64,000 nucleotides of DNA from Bradyrhizobium mercantei (GCF_001982635.1 NZ_MKFI01000010.1:62001-126000), one strand, 5' to 3'. Numbered from the stretch's first letter, positions 21,401 to 29,734 are shown. The notes: generated by a model not told the origin, from the sequence alone. Translations and numbers: made by a program.

Positions 21401-24400
21401 TGCAGACGACACAGGCGTTGAACGGACGCGGCAACCTGACGCTGAGCGATCCGGCCTACAATGCGTCGCGCAACGCCACGTTCTTCAGCGTATTGCGCAC
21501 CGGTACCGGCAGCCTCGACCTGATGGCCGGCGGCAGCTTCAGCGAGGCCACGCCTTACGGCGTCTATACGGCAGGCACGCAATCGGCGCCGATCCTGGCC
21601 GCCGACGGCAGCAATCCCTACGATCTTGTCGGTGTCACCACCGGCGGCAATTCACACGCGTGGTATCCCGAGCACGGCGGCGACCTGTTGCTCACCGCGC
21701 AACAGGATGTCACCGGCAACATTCAGATCGCGGACAACAACATCCGCTTCGTCGATTCCAACCTCACCGCCAACTGGTTCCGGCTGCAAGGCGGCGGCGC
21801 CTCCGCCGATCCGGCCGCGTGGTGGATCAATTTCGGCTCGCTCGCCAAGACTTATGCCTACACGACCACCCAGCAGCTCATCGGCTTCCAGGGTATCGGC
21901 ACGCTCGGCGGCGGCAATTTGACCGTGATTGCGGGCGGCAATGCCGGCGTCACGGGCAACGGCTCGACCGGCCTTGATCTGGCAGTCGCCTCGACCGGCC
22001 GTGTTCTTCCGGATGGCACGCTGGTCGGGACCGGTGGCGGCAATCTTGTCGTGAAGGTCGGCGGCGGTCTCAATCCGGTGGTGCCGACCACGCCTTTCGG
22101 AACGGTGTCGGACTATTACGGCTCGATCACCAATCTGCGCGGCGACGTCACGGTCAGCGCCGGAGCCGTCGGTGCACTTGCCCCGAACACCTGGGGCTCC
22201 TACCTGGTGTCCTACGATCCGCGCGCCGTCGATCCCACCGTCTTCAAGCGCTCGCTCAAGACGCCGGGTCCGCTCGTCATACCGGGGGACGGCAGCGTCA
22301 GCATCGTTACGCGCGGCGACCTCGTACTCGGCGGCGCGGGCGATGCCGGCATGGCGGCGTTGGTCGATCTGCACGGCATTGCCTACACGGTCCGCAACGC
22401 GGACGGCACCACGACGCTCAAGAGCGGCGGGCAATCGAACTTCACATTGTGGACGCCGGAGACCGCGATCAACCTTTACGCAGCGGGCGGTGATGCGGCC
22501 GTGTTGACCGGGATCTCCTCCAACAGCACCGGTTTCTTTCCGGGCACGCTGACTGTCGCGGCTGCCAATGGTGACATCCGGTTTGCAGAGCCCGGATATG
22601 GCGGAAGTAGTACGACCATCGAATTGATGCCGTCGCCGTTCGGCCAACTCGAACTGCTGGCGGCCGGCTCGATCTACGGGACAGCCCAGGTGGTGGCGAT
22701 GTCCGGTGCGGACATGAGCACATTGGCGACGCCGTTCAATGCCGTCTTCAGCACTGGCACGGGTGGGGCTGGTGACAGCAACGCTTGGGCGAGCGCCGCT
22801 TTCCGGGACAACCCGCTCAATCCCATCGCTTTCGGCGAGGACATGCCCGTCTCCAACCTGCACGCAGGGGACAGCCAGCCGGCCTTGGTCTATGCGGGGG
22901 TCGACATCACCGATCTGACCCTTGGACAGGTGCTGCCAAAGACGCGAAGCTTCTCCTCGGGATTCACTCCCACCCACAGCACCTGGTACATCGCGGCCAA
23001 GCCGTTCGAGGTGATCGCCGGCCGCGATATCGTCGGCACCGGTCCGGTGCCCAGCGTGTTCCTGAACACCGGGCCGAACGACATCTCCCTGATGCAGGCC
23101 GGCCGCGATATCTTCTATCAATCCGTCACCGTTGCGGGCCCAGGCCTGCTCCAGCTGCAGGCGGGCCGCAACCTGTACCAGGGCTACTACGGCTCGCTGG
23201 TCAGCGTTGGCGATATCGTCAATCAATCCAACACCACGGGCGGTGCGGGCATCGTGACGATCGCAGGTGTCGGCGCCAGCGGCCCCGACTACGCCGATTT
23301 CGCCACGCTGTATTTCAATGCCGCGAACCAGCTTCCTGGCGACGGCCGGCCGCTCGCGGGCAGCGGCAAGGTGGCAAAGACCTACGGCGACGAATTGTAC
23401 GACTGGCTGCGCGAGCGATTCTCACCAAGCCGGAACTATTCGCATGACGGCCAGCTCTACGTTTTCACAGGCACGAAGGACGATGCGCTCAGCTTCTTCC
23501 TGACTCTGCCGATGGAGCAGCAGGGCGTGTTTGTCCGCCAAGTCTACTACGCGGAGTTGAGGGAAGGCGGCCGCGAGTACAACGACAAGACCAGCAGCCG
23601 CTATGGCAGCTATCTGCGCGGCCGTGAGGCGATCGCCACGCTGTTCCCGGATCAGGGTACGGAAGGCAATCCGGTCAACTATTCGGGCAAGATCACCCTG
23701 TTCAGCGGTGTCGCCAAGAAGAGCGACGGCACCACGTATCTGGCCGATGCCGGCATTCAGACGCAATTCGGCGGCGACATCCAGATTCTCAATCCGGGTG
23801 GCCAGACGATCATCGGCGTCGAAGGCGTGACGCCGGGCGCCGGCGCGGGCCTGATCACGCAGGGGCGAGGCGACATCGACGTCTATTCGCTCGGCAGCCT
23901 GCTGCTCGGCCAGAGCCGTATCATGACGACATTCGGCGGCAACATCCTGGCGTGGTCCGCCACCGGCGACATCAACGCCGGCCGCGGTTCGAAGACGACG
24001 ACGATCTTCACGCCGCCCAAGCGCACTTACGACCCTTATGGCAATGTCTCGCTGTCGCCGACCGTGCCATCGGCCGGCGCCGGCATCGCCACCCTCAACC
24101 CGATCCCGCAGGTGCCGCCGGGTGACATCGACCTGATCGCGCCGCTCGGCACCATCGATGCGGGCGAAGCCGGCATCCGCGTCTCGGGCAATGTCAACCT
24201 CGCGGCGCTGCAAGTGGTCAACGCTGCCAACATCCAGGTGCAGGGCACCTCGACCGGCATTCCTACGGTGCAGGGGCCGCCGGTGGGCACCTTGACCGCG
24301 GCGTCGAATACCACCGCCGCGAGCCAGCAGGCCGCGCCGCCGCCGCCAAGGAACAACGACCAGCCGTCGGTCGTCATCGTCGAGGTGCTCGGCTATGGCG

Positions 24401-24573
24401 GCGGCGATGGCGGGGCGCCGGATCCCGCGAAGGACGACCAGAAGCGCCGCATGCAAGACCGGCGCAGCTACAACCAGAACAGCGTTCTTCAGCTGGTCGG
24501 CAATGGTCCGCTTTCGGAGACGCAAAGGCAGGCGCTCACCGCGGAGGAAAGGGCAAGTCTCGAGACACGCTGA
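12415..24573 (+). CDS. Filamentous-haemagglutinin-like giant exoprotein (adhesin 2), intact, 4052 aa
   Basis: Predicted TpsA-type exoprotein. An extended signal peptide (about 1-46, ending VEASARP) precedes an Ala/Gln-rich possible coiled coil (about 62-112). The haemagglutination-activity/TPS secretion domain is about 145-350: TTVTVNQTAPQAILNWQSFN, QILGRITAPGQVLVINQNGI, FGGASQINVGSLIASS. Thousands of residues of beta-helix-like repeats follow. A Pro/Gly module is at about 1000-1165, and a Trp/Tyr/Asn-rich insert at about 2857-2940 has no counterpart in adhesin 1. The C-terminal DUF3739-like region is about 3500-3960 (YYAELREGGREYN, GSYLRGREAIATLFP, APLGTIDAGEAGIRVSG). AGGATTCCGA precedes the ATG. 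It needs a TpsB partner, not seen here. No toxin domain or immunity gene is visible at its end, so adhesion or surface structure is more likely than contact-dependent inhibition. It lies 162 bp after fecR. Confidence 0.93.
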   Translation: MFVARVISRASLASRQRIGLVSRSALLAGTSTVALLLTGVEASARPFGSSATTMSAPTIASDAAAAAAQQATDVARQSQGALTRATQAIQALQAAQSAARNAAAASQRSSTLPQVAVPNGLAPGGLQVAPGATPGSPLWQGAALPSQTASSGQTTVTVNQTAPQAILNWQSFNVGSQTTLNFNQQAGTWTALNRVVGNTGPSQILGRITAPGQVLVINQNGIIFGGASQINVGSLIASSANIADSQFLANGIYAAQSGNAYLPSFTGAGGKIVVENGALITTNAPSSVTSGGGFVLLMGTEVDNAGAITTPKGQTQFAAGDDFILRAGYGTNANQNSTTRGNEIAPVLRGGSTSGTVTNTGLVLAQQGDITLAGHAVTQDGILVSTTSVNQRGTIHLLNSASDATGSVTLTNNGISLILPETDAAAALVSGIDPSATAFNSQRDALIASAGPNQLAIGQFDNLSRLSDRPDQSRVEIVTGGTIDFRNGSLTMAQGGQVTASAGKRVLAESGSVIDVSGTVGTVLPVSANSIKVNVQGNELRDSPQNRDSGTLLNSNMWIDARDLTLVPAGTGGYATDRYYTAGGLLEVSGYLNNTGHRIGEWTAVGGTITLAAPEVVAQQGSIFNISGGAVQYQGGYVQQTLLLGSDGRIYNADSAPANLTYVALANGFVVNHAHWKVTEVYLSPFGKGSTRWEDGYTVGRDAGSLILATPTSVFEGTILANVINGEQQLAKRPAVVTDGYKLTQNIVPLAGTLALGQYNSYGLANAYNTDVSFGNFAPVAGNLDPTSALPASRLNTAYFDAPALNSFGLGGVNINTANKIAVNAPLQFTPGAQVKLTAPTVDIAADITARSGSVTVSNILNAATGTVALTNATGGAALTLEPGAVIDARGVWVNAQADPNSLSGLGFLDGGNVTFNSIQDVTLSAGSVIDVSSGGAVLVNGKTQGGKGGNVTIMAGHTQQNGGTPGDGNLVLDGAIRAWGVTGGGTLTISTPGNILIGDNAELAGGILPAGMPAPAAVKLKQALTIPAGQPLPAALTLTLTKITFDTPLLADVPLSDTLPSGPTGADWSVPTGLTVWTDGGCYGGWPCGSSVVPAGSNITSWAGNAVIPAGSIVPSNVFPNGLPVRPYQVTYAAGTIQSTPMTYPIGSTIPVGTALPQTVAIEPAPALQSSFFTAGFSNYDINGGLGVVVANNTVVAAAMPVYRFTANSYAAPSGSDPSSALTLWTPPLFTEDRFKATVSQRGGVSVTLRSLIKSGTGPLVNGGAIVVGDGASVSVDPGQSITLDAFGQISVFGSLTAHGGSINLVNDAYSSTAEVARNFDLKGNGRGVSIWIDAAAKLDVSGLAYQATDTTGHLFGRASDGGSITVNGGGAFVILRPGAELNADGTQVAIDLAAGGAASSSRPQMTTTNGGSIALASQSGLYLEGDVHAFSGGGSAAGGNLSIALTTPNFDNNSFPNGVAPANAIVPSLMTVVQSRPDSLLPADLTPGMAASHLAFGQATVSADMVKGGGFDSLTLTSGDYMRFSGNVSLALGRSLTLTAAAFVSGAPVSGPVDSSMPAATGSVMVSAPYILFREATAVVPDGTASGSIRNPSGAALPTTATFEADATQIDIQGLIGFSARSPNGMFAPGFLTTKFVSQGDIRFLSMPGVITTQLSTSGNLELLAAQIYPATNTVATVIAGSGNSDPTTTLTIGRTTDTIPDVPYSVFGSLAFQAPVIEQGGVVRAPFGLLTFGLSWPVFTPHVDLLSGSVTSVSMAGLTLPYGGTVDGVTYSYNGAAIRPISLTNFGNTGSQFGITLDGQSINVASGAILDMSGGGTLTGAGFVSGRGGSVNVINTPLVNANPATPVSKATDKVYAILPGYRSSYAPIAPENGAGDPAIGQQITVPSGVPGLPPGTYTLLPSNYALLPGAYRVELGGSTTTPVGSPIMIGNGTYAASVATGIANTTIKGSLPVTALITAGAAVRKYSQFNEQGYSDFLIASVTQFGGVRPLLPSDGKTLELLFETQDPATIGAALTFNGTALFQGAQGGAAGQAALIGVGEIYADVPTAGFTGVSVRAADIDALRAPRLLVNGTVGISNGTLTLNPTGTDLFIRDGVALSAGEMFLIGSNITVGNNVTLSTIGQGAIPFDSVSTGMSYAASQSTVLALSNGDVNFLPSNIGGGSITIGANASLYSEGTLAFVTNGASTIDPSAHFGSSNIALAVGTINIGDAAAIAATGAPTGLLFDQALFNTLVNGDPLHNAPALKTITLAAANSINLFGGAGLDATGSGVNLVLNTSAIYGYGAAGDNSTIAANKITWNGISGATPPAIAAGGPGTGAGTLNLVADEIDFGRFASLDTSTASRVIYGFSNVNITGSSRIVSAGNSKLFVYQSPSSDPAAVFSQSGTGGNLTLTTPLLTGVQKSIMAYDTGGALNVVAPAGIAPSTASSTVAGAEIDLSGGSVAIGSTILLPSGKLVVNAAGDIVLGGASRIDLSGQPSTIQRATVYGFGGTALFNSAQGGLTQLAGSVIDVSATNAGAGSISIAAVNGPVTLNGTLNGAATNGYANGDFSVTTGTLSSPDFAALNALLTQGGFFDARGFDIRNGNLVVGDGVRASNVTIAVDNGSLSVTGTIDASGAAPGTIRLSAGNGLTLASTAVLDVHGTVLQVDSYGQPIEAKNRGHIELTSAGGMLTLSSGATMDLTAPNGTAYGDVVLNAQRTGETSGDIAINAAGPLNIKGAYSIALNAFWTYNLPGGSTVTQATLDGYDTASTSFINAALGNAGLATRVAGLSAYGSAYHLRPGVQITSSGDLSTSGDIDLAGYRYGAGADRDLNSAGYGAGEPMALVVRAAGNVAVNGSISDGFKSSPGLPATFTIFDVTHSPYFRSRTFGGYTYWFNQRTDVYVVNDWTIPNDAFYNWWINDYWGNLVDTNNNYYNPGDTIRAGTILSASNSSGFAFEPGNMPTVAIVTTPAIPGAAATAAGALMLAPGSLSASIRVVAGADLASADQRTMQTTQALNGRGNLTLSDPAYNASRNATFFSVLRTGTGSLDLMAGGSFSEATPYGVYTAGTQSAPILAADGSNPYDLVGVTTGGNSHAWYPEHGGDLLLTAQQDVTGNIQIADNNIRFVDSNLTANWFRLQGGGASADPAAWWINFGSLAKTYAYTTTQQLIGFQGIGTLGGGNLTVIAGGNAGVTGNGSTGLDLAVASTGRVLPDGTLVGTGGGNLVVKVGGGLNPVVPTTPFGTVSDYYGSITNLRGDVTVSAGAVGALAPNTWGSYLVSYDPRAVDPTVFKRSLKTPGPLVIPGDGSVSIVTRGDLVLGGAGDAGMAALVDLHGIAYTVRNADGTTTLKSGGQSNFTLWTPETAINLYAAGGDAAVLTGISSNSTGFFPGTLTVAAANGDIRFAEPGYGGSSTTIELMPSPFGQLELLAAGSIYGTAQVVAMSGADMSTLATPFNAVFSTGTGGAGDSNAWASAAFRDNPLNPIAFGEDMPVSNLHAGDSQPALVYAGVDITDLTLGQVLPKTRSFSSGFTPTHSTWYIAAKPFEVIAGRDIVGTGPVPSVFLNTGPNDISLMQAGRDIFYQSVTVAGPGLLQLQAGRNLYQGYYGSLVSVGDIVNQSNTTGGAGIVTIAGVGASGPDYADFATLYFNAANQLPGDGRPLAGSGKVAKTYGDELYDWLRERFSPSRNYSHDGQLYVFTGTKDDALSFFLTLPMEQQGVFVRQVYYAELREGGREYNDKTSSRYGSYLRGREAIATLFPDQGTEGNPVNYSGKITLFSGVAKKSDGTTYLADAGIQTQFGGDIQILNPGGQTIIGVEGVTPGAGAGLITQGRGDIDVYSLGSLLLGQSRIMTTFGGNILAWSATGDINAGRGSKTTTIFTPPKRTYDPYGNVSLSPTVPSAGAGIATLNPIPQVPPGDIDLIAPLGTIDAGEAGIRVSGNVNLAALQVVNAANIQVQGTSTGIPTVQGPPVGTLTAASNTTAASQQAAPPPPRNNDQPSVVIVEVLGYGGGDGGAPDPAKDDQKRRMQDRRSYNQNSVLQLVGNGPLSETQRQALTAEERASLETR

Positions 24574-24595
24574 GGAATGGTTTGGGGTCCTGAAC

Positions 24596-25138
24596 GTGGC
24601 TGACACCAACGAGGCGAGGCTGCGTCACCAGCTGGTGGCGAACTATGACGGTCTCATTGCGAGGCTGACGCGCCGCCTTGGCTCCGCCGACTTCGCCCAC
24701 GAGGCGCTGCATGAGACATTCTTGCGGCTGGATCGGGTCACGGACACGGCGCTGGTTCGTAGCCCGGCCGACTATCTCTTTCGCATCGCCATCAATGTCG
24801 CGAAGGATCGGCAGAGGGCCCAGACCTATCGCGTCGGCGTGTCCGAGGTCGATGTGCTGCTGGATGTCTGCGACGACCAGCCCGACGCTGCGCGGGTGGT
24901 CGAGGCGCGTTCCGAGATCGCAGCCTTCAAATGCGCGTTGGCCGAGCTTCCGGAGCGGCCGCGCCAGGTGCTGCAGGGCATGTCGATCGAGGGCGTCACG
25001 GCACAGGAGGTGGCCGCCCGCCTCAAGGTCAGCCTTCGCACGGTCGAAAATGATCTCAGGCTGGCCCTGCGGCACTGCGCGACCGTGCTCGGCCGCACCC
25101 TGGTCCGTCGCCCCGGCGGACCCCGGCTGCGGCCGTAA
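24596..25138 (+). CDS. ECF sigma factor, FecI-like (third of three, paralogue of the first)
   Basis: A 180-residue ECF sigma factor. Region 2 is about 12-78 (ANYDGLIARLTRRLGSADFA, EALHETFLRLDRVTD, PADYLFRIAINVAKDRQRA). Region 4 is about 118-168 (LPERPRQVLQGMSIEGVTAQ, EVAARLKVSLRTVENDLRLA). The frame is open far upstream through the end of adhesin 2, but the GTG at 24596 gives a start that aligns with the first sigma gene and avoids overlap. The gene begins 22 bp after the adhesin stop, so it is probably co-transcribed with it. The first and third sigma proteins share motifs such as EALHETFLRLDRV, VEARSEIAA and SVRTVE, indicating that an adhesin-sigma unit was duplicated. Putting a sigma gene behind the adhesin could give feedback control; this is inference. 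Confidence 0.87.
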   Translation: MADTNEARLRHQLVANYDGLIARLTRRLGSADFAHEALHETFLRLDRVTDTALVRSPADYLFRIAINVAKDRQRAQTYRVGVSEVDVLLDVCDDQPDAARVVEARSEIAAFKCALAELPERPRQVLQGMSIEGVTAQEVAARLKVSLRTVENDLRLALRHCATVLGRTLVRRPGGPRLRP

Positions 25139-25170
25139 TCGATCTCGGCAAGATCGCGCGGCGTGCGTGC

Positions 25171-26103
25171 CTATTTCAACATCGTGGCTACGTTGTCCTT
25201 TGTCACGACGTCGAGACCGGTGTGGATGATCTGCGGCACCTTCTGGCCCTTCTTGATGGCAAACAGCGTATCCATCGCCTTCTCGCCCATCTCGAACGGG
25301 CGCTGGCCAATCAGCGCGTTGGCATAGCCTTCGTTCAGAAGCTCGAGCTGCATCTTGAGGGTGTCGGCGACGACGAGCGTGAACTTGCCGGCGTCGATGT
25401 CCTTCTTGCTCTTGCTGGCGAACGCCTTGAAGCCTTCGGGGGCGAACATCGGCCAGCCGCCGACCGGGATGATCGCGGCGAGGTCGGGGGTGGCGGTTCG
25501 CAGATCGGTCATCTGCTGCACGCCCAGCGCAGGGTCGTCGTTGCAGAAGGTTGGTGATCCCCCGACCTCGGTCCACTTCGAACCTTTGAGCGCCTCACGG
25601 ACGCCGTCGACGCGCTCGGCCAGGTTCTCCGCACCCGGCCCGCCGGAGATCATCGCGTATTTGCCGCCGTCGGGCCGCAGCTTCAGCAATTGCTTGCCGA
25701 GCGCCACACCGAACTCCTTGTTGTCGGTGCCGATATAGGCGATCCGCTTCGAGCCAGGTGCATCCGAGTCGAACGTGATGACGGCAATGCCGGCCGCGGT
25801 CGCCGCGTCGATCGACTTGGTCATCGCCGCGACATCGGCGACCGAGATCGCGAGGCCATCCACCTTCTGGGTGATGAAATCCTGGATGATCTGCGCCTGC
25901 GTCGCCGGCTCGTGCTCGACGGGACCCTTGTAGATGCATTCGATGTTGCCGAGCTCCTTGGCGCGCTTCTGGCAGCCGTCGCGCGCGAAATCGAAGAACG
26001 GATTGTTCATCGCCTTGGGCACGATCACGAATTTGTAGTTCTGGGCAAAGCCGGGTGTCGCCATCATGGCGAGGACCGCGGCCGCAAGAAGTGCCTTCCT
26101 CAT
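25171..26103 (-). CDS. Sugar ABC transporter periplasmic binding protein (RbsB-like, system 1)
   Basis: This 310-residue exported solute-binding protein delivers a sugar to the permease encoded just upstream. The signal peptide is about residues 1-21 (MRKALLAAAVLAMMATPGFA-Q). The peripla_BP_4/RbsB fold is shown by KAMNNPFFDFARDGCQKRAK, the QIIQDFITQKVDGLAISV segment, ITFDSDAPGSKRIAYIGTDN and GGPGAENLAERVDGVREAL. ATG 26103 is preceded by GGAGGG at a suitable distance; a longer start at 26118 would overlap that site. It is the last gene of the minus-strand order porin, ATPase, permease, binding protein. The 3' end faces the third sigma gene 32 bp away. The sugar cannot be named from sequence. 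Confidence 0.9.
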   Translation of the reverse strand: MRKALLAAAVLAMMATPGFAQNYKFVIVPKAMNNPFFDFARDGCQKRAKELGNIECIYKGPVEHEPATQAQIIQDFITQKVDGLAISVADVAAMTKSIDAATAAGIAVITFDSDAPGSKRIAYIGTDNKEFGVALGKQLLKLRPDGGKYAMISGGPGAENLAERVDGVREALKGSKWTEVGGSPTFCNDDPALGVQQMTDLRTATPDLAAIIPVGGWPMFAPEGFKAFASKSKKDIDAGKFTLVVADTLKMQLELLNEGYANALIGQRPFEMGEKAMDTLFAIKKGQKVPQIIHTGLDVVTKDNVATMLK

Positions 26104-26201
26104 TGCTTCCCTCCACACTGTTCTTTTGTGCCTATCCTTTGAAATCAGCGGCTCCCGGAGGCGGACAGGCGGACGTTCATGATCTCTCCGGGACGAACTT
26201 G

Positions 26202-27283
26202 TCAGGCCATGCGCGAGCGAAGGCGATCGACCAGCACGGCTGCGATGATGATCACGCCGACCAGGGTCTGCTGCCAGTAGGAGTTGACCTGCGCGAGAAC
26301 GAGGCCGTTGCGGATCACTTCGAGCAGCACGCAGCCGACGATGGCCCCGAGCGGGCCGCCGGCGCCGCCGGCGAGATTGGCGCCGCCGATGACGGCAGCC
26401 GCAATCACGTTGAGCTCGTAGGACGTCGCCATGTTGGCCGGCGCGGATCCCAGCCAGCCGCAGATGATGATGCCCTGCAGGCCGGCCGCGAGCGCACAGA
26501 TCACGTAGACCTCGATCTTGACGCGGACGACCGGGATGCCAGTCAAGGCTGCCGCCTTCTCATTGCCGCCGAGCGCAAAGACGTGGCGGCCGAAACCGGT
26601 GTGGTGCAGCACCACCGCCATCACCGCCGCGAGAACCACGAGATAGATGAACGGTGCCGGCATGCCGAACACGACGCCCGAGGTCAGGGTGTAGAAATAA
26701 CTGGCTTCCGGGCCGCTCGGAAAGCTGCCGCGGCCGTTGGAAACGACGTAGCCGAGGCCGCGCACGATCGAGAGCATGCCGAGCGTCGTGACGAAGGGTG
26801 ACAGCCCGAGCACTGCGATGCAGAAGCCGTTGACGAGGCCGACCACCAGCGCGACGCCGAGCCCTGCCAGCACCGAGACGAGCAGGATCAACCCGGGCAT
26901 GTTGGCGATCACGGTCTTGCCGTCGTCCGCCAGATGCACGAACCACTCCGCGCCAGGCATGCCCGGCGTCGAGATGGACGTCATGACCATCGAGGTGATC
27001 ATCGCGGAGAAGCACATCACCGAGCCCACCGAGAGATCGATGCCGCCCGTGATGATGACGAAGGTCACGCCGAGCGTGGCGATGGCGATGAAGGAAAAAT
27101 TCTTCGCCACATTCTGTAGGTTGCCCTGAGTGAGGAAATAGGGGCTGGCGAAGTTCATCACCACGAACAGCGCCACCAGCGCGAGCAGAACGTAGCCCGT
27201 TTGCGAGGCGAAGAAGCCGCTTCGCCACCATTTGGCCTTGCCGACATTGGTGAAGACGAGGGGAGATTCCAGGGGCGTGGCCA

Positions 27284-27284
<1 letters not shown>
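26202..27284 (-). CDS. Sugar ABC transporter permease (RbsC-like, system 1)
   Basis: A 360-residue inner-membrane permease of the BPD_transp_2 (RbsC/XylH/FrcC) family with about ten hydrophobic segments, starting near residue 26 (TGYVLLALVALFVVMNF). Family hallmarks are THGGIDLSVGS-like sequence (ITGGIDLSVGSVMCFSAMI), GLVNGFCIAVLGLSPFVTTL, FALGGNEKAAALTGIPV and NVIAAAVIGGANLAGGAGG. The ATG at 27284 overlaps the TGA of the ATPase gene (27284-27286), implying translational coupling; a GTG at 27287 is the alternative start. A region between about residues 90 and 110 (STPGMPGAEWFVHLADDGKT) is an insertion compared with RbsC and may be periplasmic. The binding-protein gene follows after 98 bp. Confidence 0.9.
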
Positions 27285-28048
<764 letters not shown>

Positions 28049-28074
28049 GGCTGACCTCGCTCAGGCATGCTGGC

Positions 28075-29424
28075 TCAGAAGTGCACCAGCGTGCGCAGGC
28101 CGAGCACCCAGGCATTCTCCGTTTTGATGCCGGCGGCGTTGTAGCCGCGTCCGCCCGGATTGATCACGTACTGGGCGTCGAACTTGAGATTCATCCAGCC
28201 GGTCGCCTGCCACCCGTACCAGGCTTCGATCGGAACTTCGTTGCCGCCGGCATTGAGCGTGAGGGCCGCCGAATTCACGTGCGTGGTACCCACCGCGAAG
28301 CCGACTTCGTCTTCAGGGCGCCAGGAGAACGTTCCGGTGTGCCTGAAGCCCAGCGCGACCTGGTAATCCTGATACGCCGTCCGGTGATCGGCGACGGTCG
28401 TATTGAGGAACATGTACCAGCCCTGTGCCTTGGCACCCTCAACGGTCAAGCGCTGCAGGATCGATTCATAGACGCCATAGCGGCCTCGTGAATCTCCCAG
28501 GTTCTGATCCGACACACCGCCGGTGCCCGGGGAGATCGCAATGATACCCGGCAGGCCACCGTCGATCGTCGATGCGCTGTCATACCAGCCGCCGAACCGC
28601 CAGGTCCCGTTCAACGGACCGCTCGGTGCCCAGACCACCTCGACCGGCACCAGCACGCCGGAGGCGGGGCTCGAGCCCGGGACGCCCGGGAGGAAGTATG
28701 TCGCGGAGTCCGATGTCGTCAGATAATTCGGATTGGCGTCGTAGACGCCGACCGACAGCTGCCATTCCTTGGCGAAGTTATAGTGAACCACACCGGCCCA
28801 CTGGCTCACCGGCCAGTTGTAGATGTAGCCGCCCTGGATGTTGCCGGGCTGACCGCCGCAGAAGGTCAGGTTGATGAACTCGCACAGACCGAAGAAGAAG
28901 TCGGAGCCGACCGGCAGGCGGCCGCCCTTGAGTTCGAGGCGGTCATCGAACAGCTTTTGCGAATAGTAGAGCTCGGTCAATCGCAGGATGCTGCCGCGGC
29001 CGAACACTTCGTTGGTCAGCTGCAAGGCCGGAATGCCGGCCTCGTCATTCAGGTTGCGGCCGAAGCGGTCGACCAGCGTCAGGCCGACCGTGCCGCCCTG
29101 GATGCCGGCGAGCTTCGCCATGTCGAACTTGGCCTGGAAGAACAGCTGCCCGGCCTGGGTCGCGGTGTTCCTGTTGCCGCCCGACAGGTTGCCGACCGCT
29201 TCGTCACCGAACGTCAGCGCGAGCGAGATGCCCCGTTCCTTGAGCTGCGTTCTGCCGAGATCGCCAAACAGATACGGTCTCGTCCAGAAATCATCGGTTT
29301 CCGTGTAAGGCACCGGCGGAGCCTTCGTGAACAGGTCGGCCGCGTGCACGCCGCCGCTGAACAGAGATAATAGAGCGATCCCCACGCCGCACGCCCCCGC
29401 GGTGCCTACAGACCTAAGTGACAT
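28075..29424 (-). CDS. OprB-family carbohydrate-selective porin
   Basis: A 449-residue outer-membrane porin. The signal peptide is about residues 1-28 (MSLRSVGTAGACGVGIALLS, cleaved near VHAAD). The mature part matches the OprB family (GDLGRTQLKERGISLALTFG, QAKFDMAKLAGIQGGTVGL, LELKGGRLPVGSDFFF, GFRHTGTFSWRPEDEVGFA) and ends in an aromatic-terminated strand (LGLRTLVHF), the usual outer-membrane assembly signal. GGGAGTGCAGAAA before ATG 29424 supports this start over one at 29481. It lies immediately upstream of and in line with the ATPase-permease-binding protein genes, so it probably supplies the same sugar across the outer membrane. Confidence 0.9.
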   Translation of the reverse strand: MSLRSVGTAGACGVGIALLSLFSGGVHAADLFTKAPPVPYTETDDFWTRPYLFGDLGRTQLKERGISLALTFGDEAVGNLSGGNRNTATQAGQLFFQAKFDMAKLAGIQGGTVGLTLVDRFGRNLNDEAGIPALQLTNEVFGRGSILRLTELYYSQKLFDDRLELKGGRLPVGSDFFFGLCEFINLTFCGGQPGNIQGGYIYNWPVSQWAGVVHYNFAKEWQLSVGVYDANPNYLTTSDSATYFLPGVPGSSPASGVLVPVEVVWAPSGPLNGTWRFGGWYDSASTIDGGLPGIIAISPGTGGVSDQNLGDSRGRYGVYESILQRLTVEGAKAQGWYMFLNTTVADHRTAYQDYQVALGFRHTGTFSWRPEDEVGFAVGTTHVNSAALTLNAGGNEVPIEAWYGWQATGWMNLKFDAQYVINPGGRGYNAAGIKTENAWVLGLRTLVHF

Positions 29425-29734
29425 TTTCTGCACTCCCAGCGTCCCCGGCTTTGTCCAATTTTGTGTCACGTTCCCGCCCAAAGCCCTTCAGCATGAAACG
29501 CGCCGCTTTCAGTGCACTGATCCTTCAACTTGAGATAGAAACCGCGCGCGCACCAAAACCTTTCAAGACAATGGTGAGGGTCCGTCCGCCGCCCGGCCGG
29601 GCCCGGTCTGCAGCGCGAATGCGGATGCGAGCGTCGTGTGCTTCATCGGTCCTGCGCATCGAACTCCTCCCCATGGTCCTCTATTCAAGTCGCCGCGACC
29701 CTATTCCCGATCGCGCTTCGTCCTTATTGAGTGG
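29425..29734. other. Intergenic region between the two sugar-transport operons
   Basis: No gene seen. It should contain the promoter of the porin-ABC operon (minus strand) and the end of the second transporter operon. Short open frames here have no ribosome-binding site or recognisable product. I see no clear operator palindrome or terminator hairpin. Confidence 0.3.

Noticed and set aside
23900..24573. Contact-dependent inhibition toxin (CdiA-type) at the end of adhesin 2
   Set aside because: The C-terminus is conserved between both adhesins rather than variable, no VENN-type motif or toxin domain is visible, and the following gene is a sigma factor rather than an immunity gene.
24395..24595. 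Longer start for the third sigma factor, overlapping adhesin 2
   Set aside because: The extra 67 codons are the adhesin 2 end read in another frame and have no similarity to sigma factors; the GTG at 24596 aligns with the paralogue.
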